A stretch of 64,000 bases of DNA from JAHEGP01 sp963792875 (lineage in GTDB: Bacteria > Pseudomonadota > Gammaproteobacteria > Pseudomonadales > JAHEGP01): positions 682,001 to 746,000 of the forward strand of contig CAWBXV010000002.1 in NCBI GenBank assembly GCA_963792875.1, in the 5' to 3' direction. Below the pieces are notes generated by a model that saw only the letters and a list, made by a program, of their open reading frames with translations, had not been told where the DNA came from and did not search any database. How positions within the stretch are numbered: the stretch's first letter is position 1; the number at the start of each line of letters is the position of its first letter. The position numbers and the translations under genes are program-made. Below are positions 27,058 to 34,650 of the stretch, piece by piece.

Positions 27058-27388
27058 CCCGCCGCCGTCGCGCCAGGCGCGTGACCACCGCACTCTTCAG
27101 GTTGGTCTGCGCATCGATGACCTTGTCGTAGCGCTCGGCGCGGAGCTGCCGGACAAAGCTGCCCAACTCGCCGCTGCGCCAGGCCGCCAGCGGCCGCCGT
27201 CGCCAGCGCCGATGCGCCGTGCGGATGGCCCGCCGCACCGCCGGGTGCCACGCGGGGATCTCGGCAAAGGCCTCATCGACCGCCCAGTCGAACGTCGTGT
27301 CGGGCCGCGCCCGCATCGCATCGGAGAGCGCGGGCAGAGCCTGTATGAGATCGCCCATCGAGCTGAGCTTGACGATCAGGACCTTCAC
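26987..27388 (-). pseudogene. 5' fragment of a heptosyltransferase I (waaC-like) gene
   Basis: From a GTG at 27388 the frame reads MKVLIVKLSSMGDLIQALPA, then FDWAVDEAFAEIPAWHPAV and DAQTNLKSAVVTRLARR. This is the N-terminal third of an ADP-heptose:LPS heptosyltransferase I and parallels the intact waaC at 36664-37641 (RVLMIKTSSMGDVIHTLPA, FDWVVEEAFAEIPGWHPAV, DAQGLLKSAW). Similarity stops near 27062; the remaining codons to the stop at 26987 are antisense to the aldo/keto reductase 3' end and look random. About two thirds of the gene, including the sugar-nucleotide site, is missing, so it is not functional. It is a second waaC-type paralogue rather than a duplicate of the same allele. Confidence 0.75.
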
Positions 27389-27458
27389 CCGCGCAGCCGC
27401 CCGGCAGCCGCAGGTGCACTGGACGCCGCCTCACCGGGCTGACTGACGGCTGGCGGCA

Positions 27459-27785
27459 TCAGGCAGCACCGCTTTTGAGGCGCTTCAGGCGCGCGCTCAG
27501 GTTGTGGAAAAACTGGTGCTTGTCGCGCGCACCGCCGCCCGTGAGATAGTTCATCTGGATCGACTGACGCTTGCCGACCACCGGCTTGTGGCCGTGCCAG
27601 CAGTTGTCGGTGACTTGAAACACGACCATGGTGCCAGCCAGCGGCGGGATTTCCTCGACGTAGTTTTCGCCGCCGCGAAGAATGCGCAGATGCCCGCCCT
27701 CGCCTTCCCAGCTGGCATTGAGATACAGCAGCACCGTGATTACCTTGGTCCTGGAGTCGGTGTGGATGCGGCCATCCGCAGCCAA
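27459..27785 (-). pseudogene. 3' fragment of a 2OG-Fe(II) oxygenase gene
   Basis: The frame contains DGRIHTDSRTKVITVLLYLN, GGHLRILRGGENYVEEIPP and TDNCWHGHKPVVGKRQSIQ, i.e. the HxD, distal His and following Lys/Arg of the iron/2-oxoglutarate double-stranded beta-helix seen in LPS-locus oxygenases. Only the C-terminal half (about 108 residues) exists; the N-terminal half normally present (about 100 residues) is absent. The fragment begins within 10 bases of the hldE stop (27794), so a deletion probably fused it to the end of hldE. The TTG at 27785 could still start a short protein, but the fold would be incomplete. It is cotranscribed with hldE and followed by the waaC fragment. Confidence 0.7.
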
Positions 27786-27793
27786 CGGCCAGG

Positions 27794-29224
27794 TCAGCGC
27801 TCGTCTCGTTTGATCTTCTCGACGATCGCCGTGGTGGAGCAGTTGTCGAGCAGCGACAGCGCCGCCACCTCGCCGCCGTAGGATTCGACGATCTCCCAGC
27901 CCACGACTTCTTCCTTGGCGTAATCGCCACCCTTGACCAGCAGGTCGGGCTTGAGCAGGTGCAGCAGCCGCTCGGGCGTATCCTCGGAGAAGGACAGCAC
28001 CCAGTCCACCGCCTCCAGGCCCGCCAACACCGCCATGCGGCGATCGACCGTGTTGATCGGGCGACCGGGTCCTTTGAGGCGCGCCACCGACTCGTCGTCA
28101 TTGACCGCCACGATGAGGCGATCGCCCTGCTCCCGGGCCTGCTCCAGATAGCCGACGTGGCCCGCGTGGATGATATCGAAGCAGCCGTTGGTGAAGACGA
28201 TCTTCTCACCGGCAGCCCTGGCGTCCTCGACCATGATCTTGACCTGATCCTCGCTCATGGTGCCGCGCTCGCTGCCCTCCGCCCTGATGATGGCTCTGCG
28301 CAACTCCGGTCCGCTGACGGTGGCCGTACCCAGCTTGCCGACGACGATGCCGGCTGCCAGATTGGCGAGGGCTACCGCATTGGGTAGCGAGTCACCCGCG
28401 GCGACGCAGCTGGCCAGCACCGAGATCACCGTGTCGCCGGCGCCCGTCACGTCGTACACTTCTTTCGCCCTGGCGGGCAGGTGCAGCTCCTGCACGCCAG
28501 GCCGCAGCAGGGTCATACCCTGACTGCCGCGCGTGATGAGCAGGGCCTCCAGTGCCAGCTCCCGCAGCAGTTGATCGCCCTTCTGGACCAGCTCGGCCTC
28601 CGTATGGCAGGCGCCGACCACGGCCTGAAATTCATGCAGGTTGGGCGTGAGCAGTGTCGCGCCACGGTATTTGCTGAAATCCGTGCCCTTGGGGTCGATG
28701 AATACCGGAACACCGTGTTCACGGGCCTTGCGAATGATCGGCTGGGGGTCTTCCAGGGCACCCTTGGCATAGTCCGAGAGGATGACCGCGCCCATGTAAC
28801 TCACCAGCTCGGCGGCGCGCTGCATGAGGGCCGCCGCGTGCTCCTCGTAAAAGCTCTCCTCAAAATCCATGCGCAGCAGCTGCTGCTGGCGTGAGATGAC
28901 CCGCAGCTTGGTGATGGTGGGATGCGCTTCAGACTTCAGAAAATCGCAGTAGACGCTGGCGGCCAGCAGGCGGGAAGCCAGCGAGTCACCCGCCTCGTCA
29001 TTGCCGACGATACCGGCGAGGGTTACGCCGGCGCCGAGGGCGCCGATATTGAGCGCCACGTTGCCCGCCCCACCCGGGCGGTCCTCAGTTTTGCTGACCT
29101 TGACCACCGGCACCGGCGCCTCCGGCGAGATGCGCCCCGTGCTGCCATGCCAGTAGCGATCCAGCATGACATCACCGACCACCAGCACCTGGGCCCTGGC
29201 AAATTGAGGCATGAGCAATTTCAT
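27794..29224 (-). CDS. hldE: Bifunctional heptose-7-phosphate kinase / heptose-1-phosphate adenylyltransferase
   Basis: HldE makes ADP-D-glycero-manno-heptose for the LPS inner core: the N-terminal ribokinase-fold domain phosphorylates heptose-7-P at C1 and the C-terminal nucleotidyltransferase adenylates it. The product has 476 residues (E. coli 477). Kinase motifs are RPGGAGNVALNIGALG and DVTGAGDTVISVL; the cytidylyltransferase-like domain starts near residue 340 with FTNGCFDIIHAGHVGYLEQA and ends LVKGGDYAKEEVVG. The start is the ATG at 29224 with AGGAG ten bases upstream; an upstream open extension has no homology. msbA, which follows hldE in Pseudomonas, is absent and replaced by gene fragments. 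Confidence 0.96.
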   Translation of the reverse strand: MKLLMPQFARAQVLVVGDVMLDRYWHGSTGRISPEAPVPVVKVSKTEDRPGGAGNVALNIGALGAGVTLAGIVGNDEAGDSLASRLLAASVYCDFLKSEAHPTITKLRVISRQQQLLRMDFEESFYEEHAAALMQRAAELVSYMGAVILSDYAKGALEDPQPIIRKAREHGVPVFIDPKGTDFSKYRGATLLTPNLHEFQAVVGACHTEAELVQKGDQLLRELALEALLITRGSQGMTLLRPGVQELHLPARAKEVYDVTGAGDTVISVLASCVAAGDSLPNAVALANLAAGIVVGKLGTATVSGPELRRAIIRAEGSERGTMSEDQVKIMVEDARAAGEKIVFTNGCFDIIHAGHVGYLEQAREQGDRLIVAVNDDESVARLKGPGRPINTVDRRMAVLAGLEAVDWVLSFSEDTPERLLHLLKPDLLVKGGDYAKEEVVGWEIVESYGGEVAALSLLDNCSTTAIVEKIKRDER

Positions 29225-29410
29225 CGCGCTGAATACTCCTATGACTGGGAGAGCCACGGTAGCGCGGCCCGGCATCGGTTCGATTATTATTGTGCGTCAT
29301 CATATCACAGCTGGCCACAGCGCCCAGCGCCAGCGCGCTCGCGGCAATTGCCCCGCCTGCCCAAATTCGCTATGGTGCGGCGCCAACCGCCACCTCTGGA
29401 GCAGGCAGCC

Positions 29411-30025
29411 GTGCGAGCGATGACCGTGGATATTGAGCAGATCAAGGGTTTCCTGGCGCCCGAAGAGGGCGAGGCGCTCTACCAGGCGGCGCTGGAGGTC
29501 GCGGCAATAGGGCCGGTGCTGGAGATCGGCAGTTACTGCGGCAAGTCGACTATCTACCTGGGCAGCGCCTGCCGGGAGACCGGCAACACGCTCTATGCGG
29601 TCGATCACCATGCCGGCTCAGAGGAGCATCAACCCGGCGAAATGTTCCACGACCCGCAACTCTACGACTGCGGCGATCAGCGCATGGACAGCTTCAGGGA
29701 GTTCCGCCGCAACGTGCGCCGCGCCGGGCTGGAGCACACGGTGGTGCCGATCGTCGCGCCCTCGCAACTGGTGGCCCGCCACTGGCAGACGCCGCTGGGC
29801 ATGGTGTTCATCGATGGGGGCCACAGCCTGGCGGCGGCGCTCGCCGACTACCGCTGCTGGTCCGGGCACCTCCGCCAGGGCGGCATACTGGCGATCCACG
29901 ACCTGTTTCCCGACCCGGCCGAGGGCGGCCACGCGCCCTGGGCGATCTATCAGCTGGCGCGCAGCTCAGGAGTCTTTGGCGAGCTGCCGCAGGCCGGCAC
30001 TCTTGGGCTGCTGCGCCGGCTCTAG
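29411..30025 (+). CDS. Class I SAM-dependent methyltransferase (cephalosporin-hydroxylase/TylF-like)
   Basis: This protein has about 204 residues and a SAM-binding fold: VLEIGSYCGKSTIYLG (motif I), LYAVDHHAGSEEHQPG (motif II acidic region), GMVFIDGGHSLAAALADY and GGILAIHDLFPDP. The DGGHS and HDLFP segments are typical of small O-methyltransferase-like or cephalosporin-hydroxylase-like proteins in glycan loci. A GTG at 29411 has GGAG nine bases upstream and is preferred; the ATG at 29420 is the alternative. It is convergent with the alpha-toroid gene, the last 60 bases overlapping that gene's 3' end. The acceptor is unknown; context suggests a glycan. Confidence 0.8.
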   Translation: MRAMTVDIEQIKGFLAPEEGEALYQAALEVAAIGPVLEIGSYCGKSTIYLGSACRETGNTLYAVDHHAGSEEHQPGEMFHDPQLYDCGDQRMDSFREFRRNVRRAGLEHTVVPIVAPSQLVARHWQTPLGMVFIDGGHSLAAALADYRCWSGHLRQGGILAIHDLFPDPAEGGHAPWAIYQLARSSGVFGELPQAGTLGLLRRL

Positions 30026-31054
30026 CAGTGACACTTCGGTAAACAAGCGGCTGGCGGCGGTGTGGTCGGTGAGCGCATCCGCCGCCAGCAGGATCGCCGC
30101 CGCCGTCCAGGTCGGCCGCTCATCCGGCCACAGCACGTCGACCACAAACTGGTAGCCGGTCCAATAGGACCCATCCTCGTGGCGCCACTGGTGCAGCCAG
30201 CTGTAGAGCGCCGCGGCCCGCGCGCGTTCGCCGGCCGCGAGCAGCGCCATGGTGAGTTCGCAGGACTCCGCGACGGTAACCCAGGGCTCATCGCTGGTGC
30301 AGCGCACGCCCATGCCCTCTTCGACAAATTCGCGCCAGCGCTCGTGCAGGCGGGCCTGGGCCGCGTGTCCGCTGCACACGCCGGCCAGAATCGGGTAGAA
30401 CCAGTCCATCGAATAGCGCGCCTTGCTCTCCCAGGTGCGGTCGAAGCGCTCCGGCTTTCTGCGCAGGGCCTCGCCAAGCTGCCGCCGCGCCGATGCCCAG
30501 CGCGGCCGGCGCATGCCGAGTGTAACGGCGATATTGTGCGCGCACTCGAGGCTCTTGTAGATCGAGCTGCAGCCGGTACGCAGCGCGTCCTCCATGGGCC
30601 TGCCGTCGCTGTCGACCGCCCAGTGAATGTCGCCGTGCTCGGTCTGCAGGCCCAGCACGAAGTCGACCGCGCGCTCGACGGTCGGCCACAGGGCGGTGAG
30701 AAAGCGTCGATTCTGCGTGATCAGGAAGTGATGCCAGACCCCGGTCGCCACATAGGCCACGAAATTGGACTCGCGGCGGTCGCGATTGTCGACCGCATCC
30801 CCGCGGTATGCCGCCCACCAGCTGCCGTCCTCGAGCTGATGCTGCTGCAGCCACCGATAGGCCCGTTCGGCGGCGGCGAATTCGCCACCGACGCTGAGCC
30901 CCATGGCCGCTTCCACGTGATCCCAGGGGTCCAGATGGCCGTCATCAAACCAGGGGATCGCGCCGGACGCCTGCTGGCAGCGGAGAATGAACTCGACGGT
31001 AGGGCGCAGGTAGTCGTGAGGAAACAGACCCCTGGTGAGAAACAGGCCGCTCAT
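29966..31054 (-). CDS. Alpha/alpha-toroid protein ('phenyltransferase'/prenyltransferase-repeat family)
   Basis: This protein of about 362 residues lacks a signal peptide and is rich in helical repeats with QxDGSW-like turns (QLEDGSWWAAYRG, HEDGSYWTGYQF) characteristic of squalene-cyclase/prenyltransferase-type or six-hairpin-glycosidase toroids. Other conserved spots are IPWFDDGHLDPWDHVEAAMGL and AGVCSGHAA. No member has a firmly known activity; database labels such as phenyltransferase are inherited. Its ATG overlaps the TGA of the upstream methyltransferase (ATGA), a sign of coupled translation with that gene and the preceding glycosyltransferase. A Shine-Dalgarno AGAGG lies seven bases upstream of the start at 31054. 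It probably acts on a glycan or lipid intermediate. Confidence 0.7.
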   Translation of the reverse strand: MSGLFLTRGLFPHDYLRPTVEFILRCQQASGAIPWFDDGHLDPWDHVEAAMGLSVGGEFAAAERAYRWLQQHQLEDGSWWAAYRGDAVDNRDRRESNFVAYVATGVWHHFLITQNRRFLTALWPTVERAVDFVLGLQTEHGDIHWAVDSDGRPMEDALRTGCSSIYKSLECAHNIAVTLGMRRPRWASARRQLGEALRRKPERFDRTWESKARYSMDWFYPILAGVCSGHAAQARLHERWREFVEEGMGVRCTSDEPWVTVAESCELTMALLAAGERARAAALYSWLHQWRHEDGSYWTGYQFVVDVLWPDERPTWTAAAILLAADALTDHTAASRLFTEVSLLEPAQQPKSAGLRQLAKDS

Positions 31055-31767
31055 GCTGGTCCCTCTTTGCGGAAATACATCACCAGGCTCTTGCCCATCA
31101 GCGGGTTGAGGAGCTTTTCGGCCGTCTGGGTCAGCCACGGCTGCTCGACGATATCCCATACCAGCAGCCGGTGGTAGAGCTTGATGATCACGTTGCTCTC
31201 CCGGCTCTCCCACAACAGGCACTTGAGCCACCAGAAGGGCGCGTGCAGCGCATGCGCCCAGTGGCGATGGTAGTAGCGGAAACCGAATGACTCGATGTCG
31301 CGGCGCAGCTCGCGCGCATTGAAGATGCGCAGGTGGCCGCCCTCATAATCGTGGTACTCGCGGCTGAAAGTCCAGCAGATGCGCTCGGGCCACGACCGCG
31401 GTACGCTGGCACAGAAGGCTCCGCCCGGTTTCAGCACCCGCTCGATCTCGGCCAGGGCCCCCTGCCAGTCTTCGATGTGCTCGAGAACTTCCGAGCAGAT
31501 GATCTTGTCGAAGGTGTCATCGGCAAACGGCAGCTGCAGGGCATTGGCGCAGGACAGCGCCAACGAGGCACCTTCGCTGGCATGCTGGGCCATGGGCCGG
31601 TATTTTTCCACGGTCGTCTTGAGGTCGGTGAGGCACAGATCGACTCCCACCGCATCCACTGCCTTATCGAGGTGAGCGGTAATGGCATGGCGACCCTCGC
31701 CGCAGCCCAGGTCGAGCACGAGATCGCCGGGGCGCAACCCCAACCTGTTGTAATCAACGGTTCGCAT
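31051..31767 (-). CDS. Class I SAM-dependent methyltransferase
   Basis: This methyltransferase has 238 residues, with VLDLGCGEGRHAIT (motif I), GVDLCLTDL, FDKIICSEVLEHIEDW (post-motif region, Methyltransf_11 type) and LKPGGAFCASVPRSWPERI. The C-terminal aromatic-rich part (HWAHALHAPFWWLKCLLW) may touch a membrane or a hydrophobic substrate. It is the middle gene of a coupled trio: it starts 14 bases before the glycosyltransferase stop and its own stop overlaps the next start. It is therefore likely to modify the product of that glycosyltransferase; the acceptor is unknown. Confidence 0.85.
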   Translation of the reverse strand: MRTVDYNRLGLRPGDLVLDLGCGEGRHAITAHLDKAVDAVGVDLCLTDLKTTVEKYRPMAQHASEGASLALSCANALQLPFADDTFDKIICSEVLEHIEDWQGALAEIERVLKPGGAFCASVPRSWPERICWTFSREYHDYEGGHLRIFNARELRRDIESFGFRYYHRHWAHALHAPFWWLKCLLWESRESNVIIKLYHRLLVWDIVEQPWLTQTAEKLLNPLMGKSLVMYFRKEGPA

Positions 31768-33082
31768 AGTCTTGCAGCACTTCCCGATAATAGTGAGTCA
31801 TCTGTTGCGCGCACACGTCCCAGCTGAACAGCTCGAGTATTCTGGCGCGCCCGCGGGCACCGAGTTCTTCCCTGAGCGGCTCATCGTCAAGCAGCGTGGC
31901 CATCGCCCTGGCCAGGGCTGCCGCATTGCAGGTGGGCACCAGCAGGCCCGCATCGCCGACCACCTCCGGCAGCGCGCCTCCGGTAGTCGAGACGACGGGC
32001 ACGCCACAGGCCATCGCCTCCCCGGCAGGCAGGCCGAAACCCTCATAGACCGAGGGCACCACGACCAGCGTGGCCTCGGCATAGAACTCGACGAGCTGCT
32101 CTGTCGAGATGCCGCTGACGAACTGCACGCGATCGCGCACGCCCAGCACGTCCAGCAGGCGATCGGTGGCACCGCCGGGCTGCGGCTTGCTCACCATCAG
32201 CAGTTCCAGGTCCGGGTAGGTCGCCAGCAATTGGGCGTAGGCTTCCAGCAGGTAGCGTACACCCTTGAGCGGTGCATCGGCGGACGCCGTTGCCATGATC
32301 CGTCGCCGCCTGCGCACGACGCCGGGTCTGGCGGAGAACACCGCGGTATCGATCCCGTTGTAGACGAGGGCGATGTTCTCGACCGGCCGCCCGAAAGCCA
32401 GGGCGATGTCCTGCCGCGACTGCTCGGATACCGTCACCACGTGGCTCAGCCGGCTGGCCACCCGCTTCTGCATGGTCAGAAAGTGATACCAGCGCCGCGT
32501 CAGCAGCTTCTGCCACCAGCTCTGTGCCGCGTTCAGCGCGATCACCAGGTCGCTGGTGATGGGATGGTGGACCGTCGTCACCAGCGGCTGTCGCCGCTGC
32601 ACCTTGAGCATGCCGTAGGCCAGACTCTGGTTGTCATGAATCAGGTCGTAGCGGTGGCCGTGCCGCCGCAGATAGGCGTCGGCCCGCAGGCCAAAGCTCA
32701 GGGGCTCAGAGAAGCAGCCGGTCAGCTTGCCCAGCCACTCGCGGCAATCGGCCCACGAGGCCAGATTGCGCAACCGCAGGGAGCCGAGGCCCTTTTCATA
32801 GAGATTCATGCCAGGCAGCTTGATGAGCCTGACGCGGGGGTCGAGATGGGGATAGGGCTCGCCGGAGATGACGTCCACCCGATGGCCGGCGTCAGTCAGC
32901 GCCTTGCTGAGATACTTGATGTAAATGCCCTGCCCGCCACCGTAGGGATGGCTGCGGTACCCGAGCAGACAAATGTACAGAGAGGGGCGCTCCTGCGCGA
33001 GCCCGACCGGGATGACGGGGATGACCGCTGCCGGGTCGGCCTCTTCCGGCCGGACTGCAATCCGCTCCGCCTGTATGGTCAA
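31754..33082 (-). CDS. Glycosyltransferase family 4 protein
   Basis: This GT-B retaining glycosyltransferase of about 442 residues has the N-terminal acceptor domain YICLLGYRSHPYGGGQGIYI (Gly-rich loop), TTVHHPI, then VTVSEQSRQDIA and IALVYNGIDTAVF, and the C-terminal donor site VVPSVYEGFGLPAGEAMACG (EX7E) with PVVSTTGGALPEVV. The first 30 residues are an extension without homology. The TTG start at 33082 is supported by AGGAG seven bases upstream and by the absence of another start. It leads an operon with a methyltransferase and a toroid protein, suggesting a sugar is transferred and then methylated. Donor and acceptor are unknown. Confidence 0.88.
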   Translation of the reverse strand: MTIQAERIAVRPEEADPAAVIPVIPVGLAQERPSLYICLLGYRSHPYGGGQGIYIKYLSKALTDAGHRVDVISGEPYPHLDPRVRLIKLPGMNLYEKGLGSLRLRNLASWADCREWLGKLTGCFSEPLSFGLRADAYLRRHGHRYDLIHDNQSLAYGMLKVQRRQPLVTTVHHPITSDLVIALNAAQSWWQKLLTRRWYHFLTMQKRVASRLSHVVTVSEQSRQDIALAFGRPVENIALVYNGIDTAVFSARPGVVRRRRRIMATASADAPLKGVRYLLEAYAQLLATYPDLELLMVSKPQPGGATDRLLDVLGVRDRVQFVSGISTEQLVEFYAEATLVVVPSVYEGFGLPAGEAMACGVPVVSTTGGALPEVVGDAGLLVPTCNAAALARAMATLLDDEPLREELGARGRARILELFSWDVCAQQMTHYYREVLQDYANR

Positions 33083-33410
33083 AGGCCTGCTCCTGCGCCC
33101 AGCCTGTCAGCGCAGGGCAACTCGTTGGCGATGCAGGCCCGCGTCAAGCACCCTGTGACAGCCTGCGGTCAAACAAAGGGAAGCGATTCTACTCCGCCGA
33201 CCACAATAAATCCATGCTCAGTTCACTGCCGCCGCCAGCCACCATACGGCCTGGACCGAGCCGCTAACCGCTCCGGCCAGGCCGCGTGAACGCCGTCAGA
33301 AACCCTGGCAAGGCGCTAAAATTTGCGCCCTGATGCCCCCGCCCAGATAATGAAGCGCTACGCCAAACCAGCGGCCGCTGCGCAGGGTCGCCCCAACAAA
33401 GAAGGGATCA
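33083..33410. other. Divergent intergenic region, 328 bases
   Basis: No credible gene lies here. It separates the glycosyltransferase operon (minus strand) from the LPS-kinase-like gene (plus strand). A TAAAAT at 33317-33322 could be a plus-strand -10 element but its -35 (GTCAGA) is poor. Toward the minus strand there is a TTGACC-like hexamer near 33160 without a matching -10. GAAGG just before 33411 is the ribosome site of the plus-strand gene. I found no repeat, tRNA or terminator. Confidence 0.5.
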
Positions 33411-34086
33411 ATGGCTACCGAAATCATCAGCGAAGCAAGACTACCTGCAGCTGCACCGGGACGCCCGGGTGCTTGAATCCGATGGTCATGGCGACAAAGT
33501 GCTGCTGCTGGGCGATGGCCGCATCATGAAGCTGTTCCGCTTCAAGAAGCTGTTGACGGGCGCGCGCATCTACCCCTACAACCGCCGCTTTGCCAGAAAT
33601 CGCGACAAGCTGGTGGCCAAGGGCATTCCCACCGTGAGTGAGGTGCGCTGCTTCAAGCTGCCCTCCCGGCAGCGCCATGGCGTCTTTTACCAGCCGCTGC
33701 CGGGCGAAACCCTGCGCCGCCTGGGCATGGCCGGACGACTGGACACGGCGCTATGCGCCCGGGCGGGCCGCTTCGTCGCCGATATCCACGCCAAGGGCAT
33801 CTTGTTCCGCTCGATTCACCTGGGCAACGTCGTACTCGGCGCGGACGGCTCCCTCGGGCTGATCGATATCGCCGACCTGTCGCTGCAGCCCTGGCCGCTG
33901 CTCAAGAGCCAGCGGCGGAGAAACTTTCTGCACATGTTCCGCCCCGTCGAGGAAGACCGCTATCTCGGCGCAGCGCAGCGCGAGGCGCTGCTGAGCGGCT
34001 ATTTTTCAGCCTGCCCGCCCCGACTGGCCGCCAACGAGCGCTTTCGGGCCAACATCAGCCGCGCGGCACTGGGCTGCCCGACCTGA
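33411..34086 (+). pseudogene. LPS-kinase-like protein (toluene-tolerance/BUD32-like), 5' frameshift
   Basis: The product resembles the small protein-kinase-fold family found in Pseudomonas LPS-core loci as 'toluene tolerance protein': DGHGDKVLLLGDGRIMKLFR (nucleotide loop and Lys), then GVFYQPLPGETLR, ILFRSIHLGNVVLGADGSL (catalytic loop, with Ser-Ile-His in place of the usual HxD) and LIDIADLSLQPWPL (DxD-like metal site). The frame is open from a GTG at 33469. However, the ATG at 33411 has a good GAAGG ribosome site and encodes MATEIISE, then runs out of frame; the family-like continuation QDYLQLHRDARVLESDG is in the next frame. One extra base near 33435 explains this. If real, translation could still begin at the GTG at 33469. 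I score it as probably broken. Confidence 0.55.
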
Positions 34087-34111
34087 GCTTCACGCGCGCC
34101 CAGGCGCACCG

Positions 34112-34636
34112 CTAGCCCGGCAGGCGCTCGCGCACGAATGGCAACGCCCAGAACACGTCGGCGACCGCCTGCGGTGTGAACAGCCGCAGCGCCCGCTCAT
34201 CCATGCGCCGGCCCCAGTCTGCACACGCTGCAGCGCTGAGCCGGTAGAGCTGGCGCAGGCACTGCGCCAGTGCCGCGCTGTCACCCAGCGGGAAGGCCAG
34301 ACCCGTGGCGCCCACCACCTCCGGCCCACCGCCACAATCGGAGACGGCGATGGGCAGGCCCGCCACCATGGCCTCCAGCAGCACCATGCCGAACGGCTCG
34401 TGATCGGAGCTGAGCACAAAGCGGTCGAAGGCCTTGCAATAGCGCGCGGCGGCCGCCACCGACGCACTCGGCCGGACCCGTGAGATACACCGTGATCACC
34501 CGGTAGCCGTCCCGGTCGAACAGCGCGCCCTACTCTCTGGCGAGATCCAGAAATGGCTGGCCGTAACCGTGACAAAGCTGCACGATCACGGTCGCCCCCT
34601 CCAGCTCCCGCCGACTGTTGTCGAAGGTCTGCGCCA
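34112..34636 (-). pseudogene. Glycosyltransferase (GT4) remnant with stop codon and internal deletion
   Basis: Reading from an ATG at 34636, the frame gives VIVQLCHGYGQPFLDLARE, then an in-frame TAG where a Tyr codon is expected (ARE-stop-GALFDRDGYRV), then VITVYLTGPA. After that the sequence jumps to the C-terminal part of a GT4 enzyme in another frame: RYCKAFDRFVLSSDHEPFGM, VLLEAMVAGLPIAVSDCGGG, down to FVRERLPG and the stop at 34112. A typical homologue has some 200 more residues between these parts. Both a nonsense mutation and a deletion (near 34460-34475) therefore inactivate it. It lies 14 bases downstream of waaP on the same strand and probably belonged to the same operon. Confidence 0.72.
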
Positions 34637-34650
34637 TCTGCAATGTCCTG

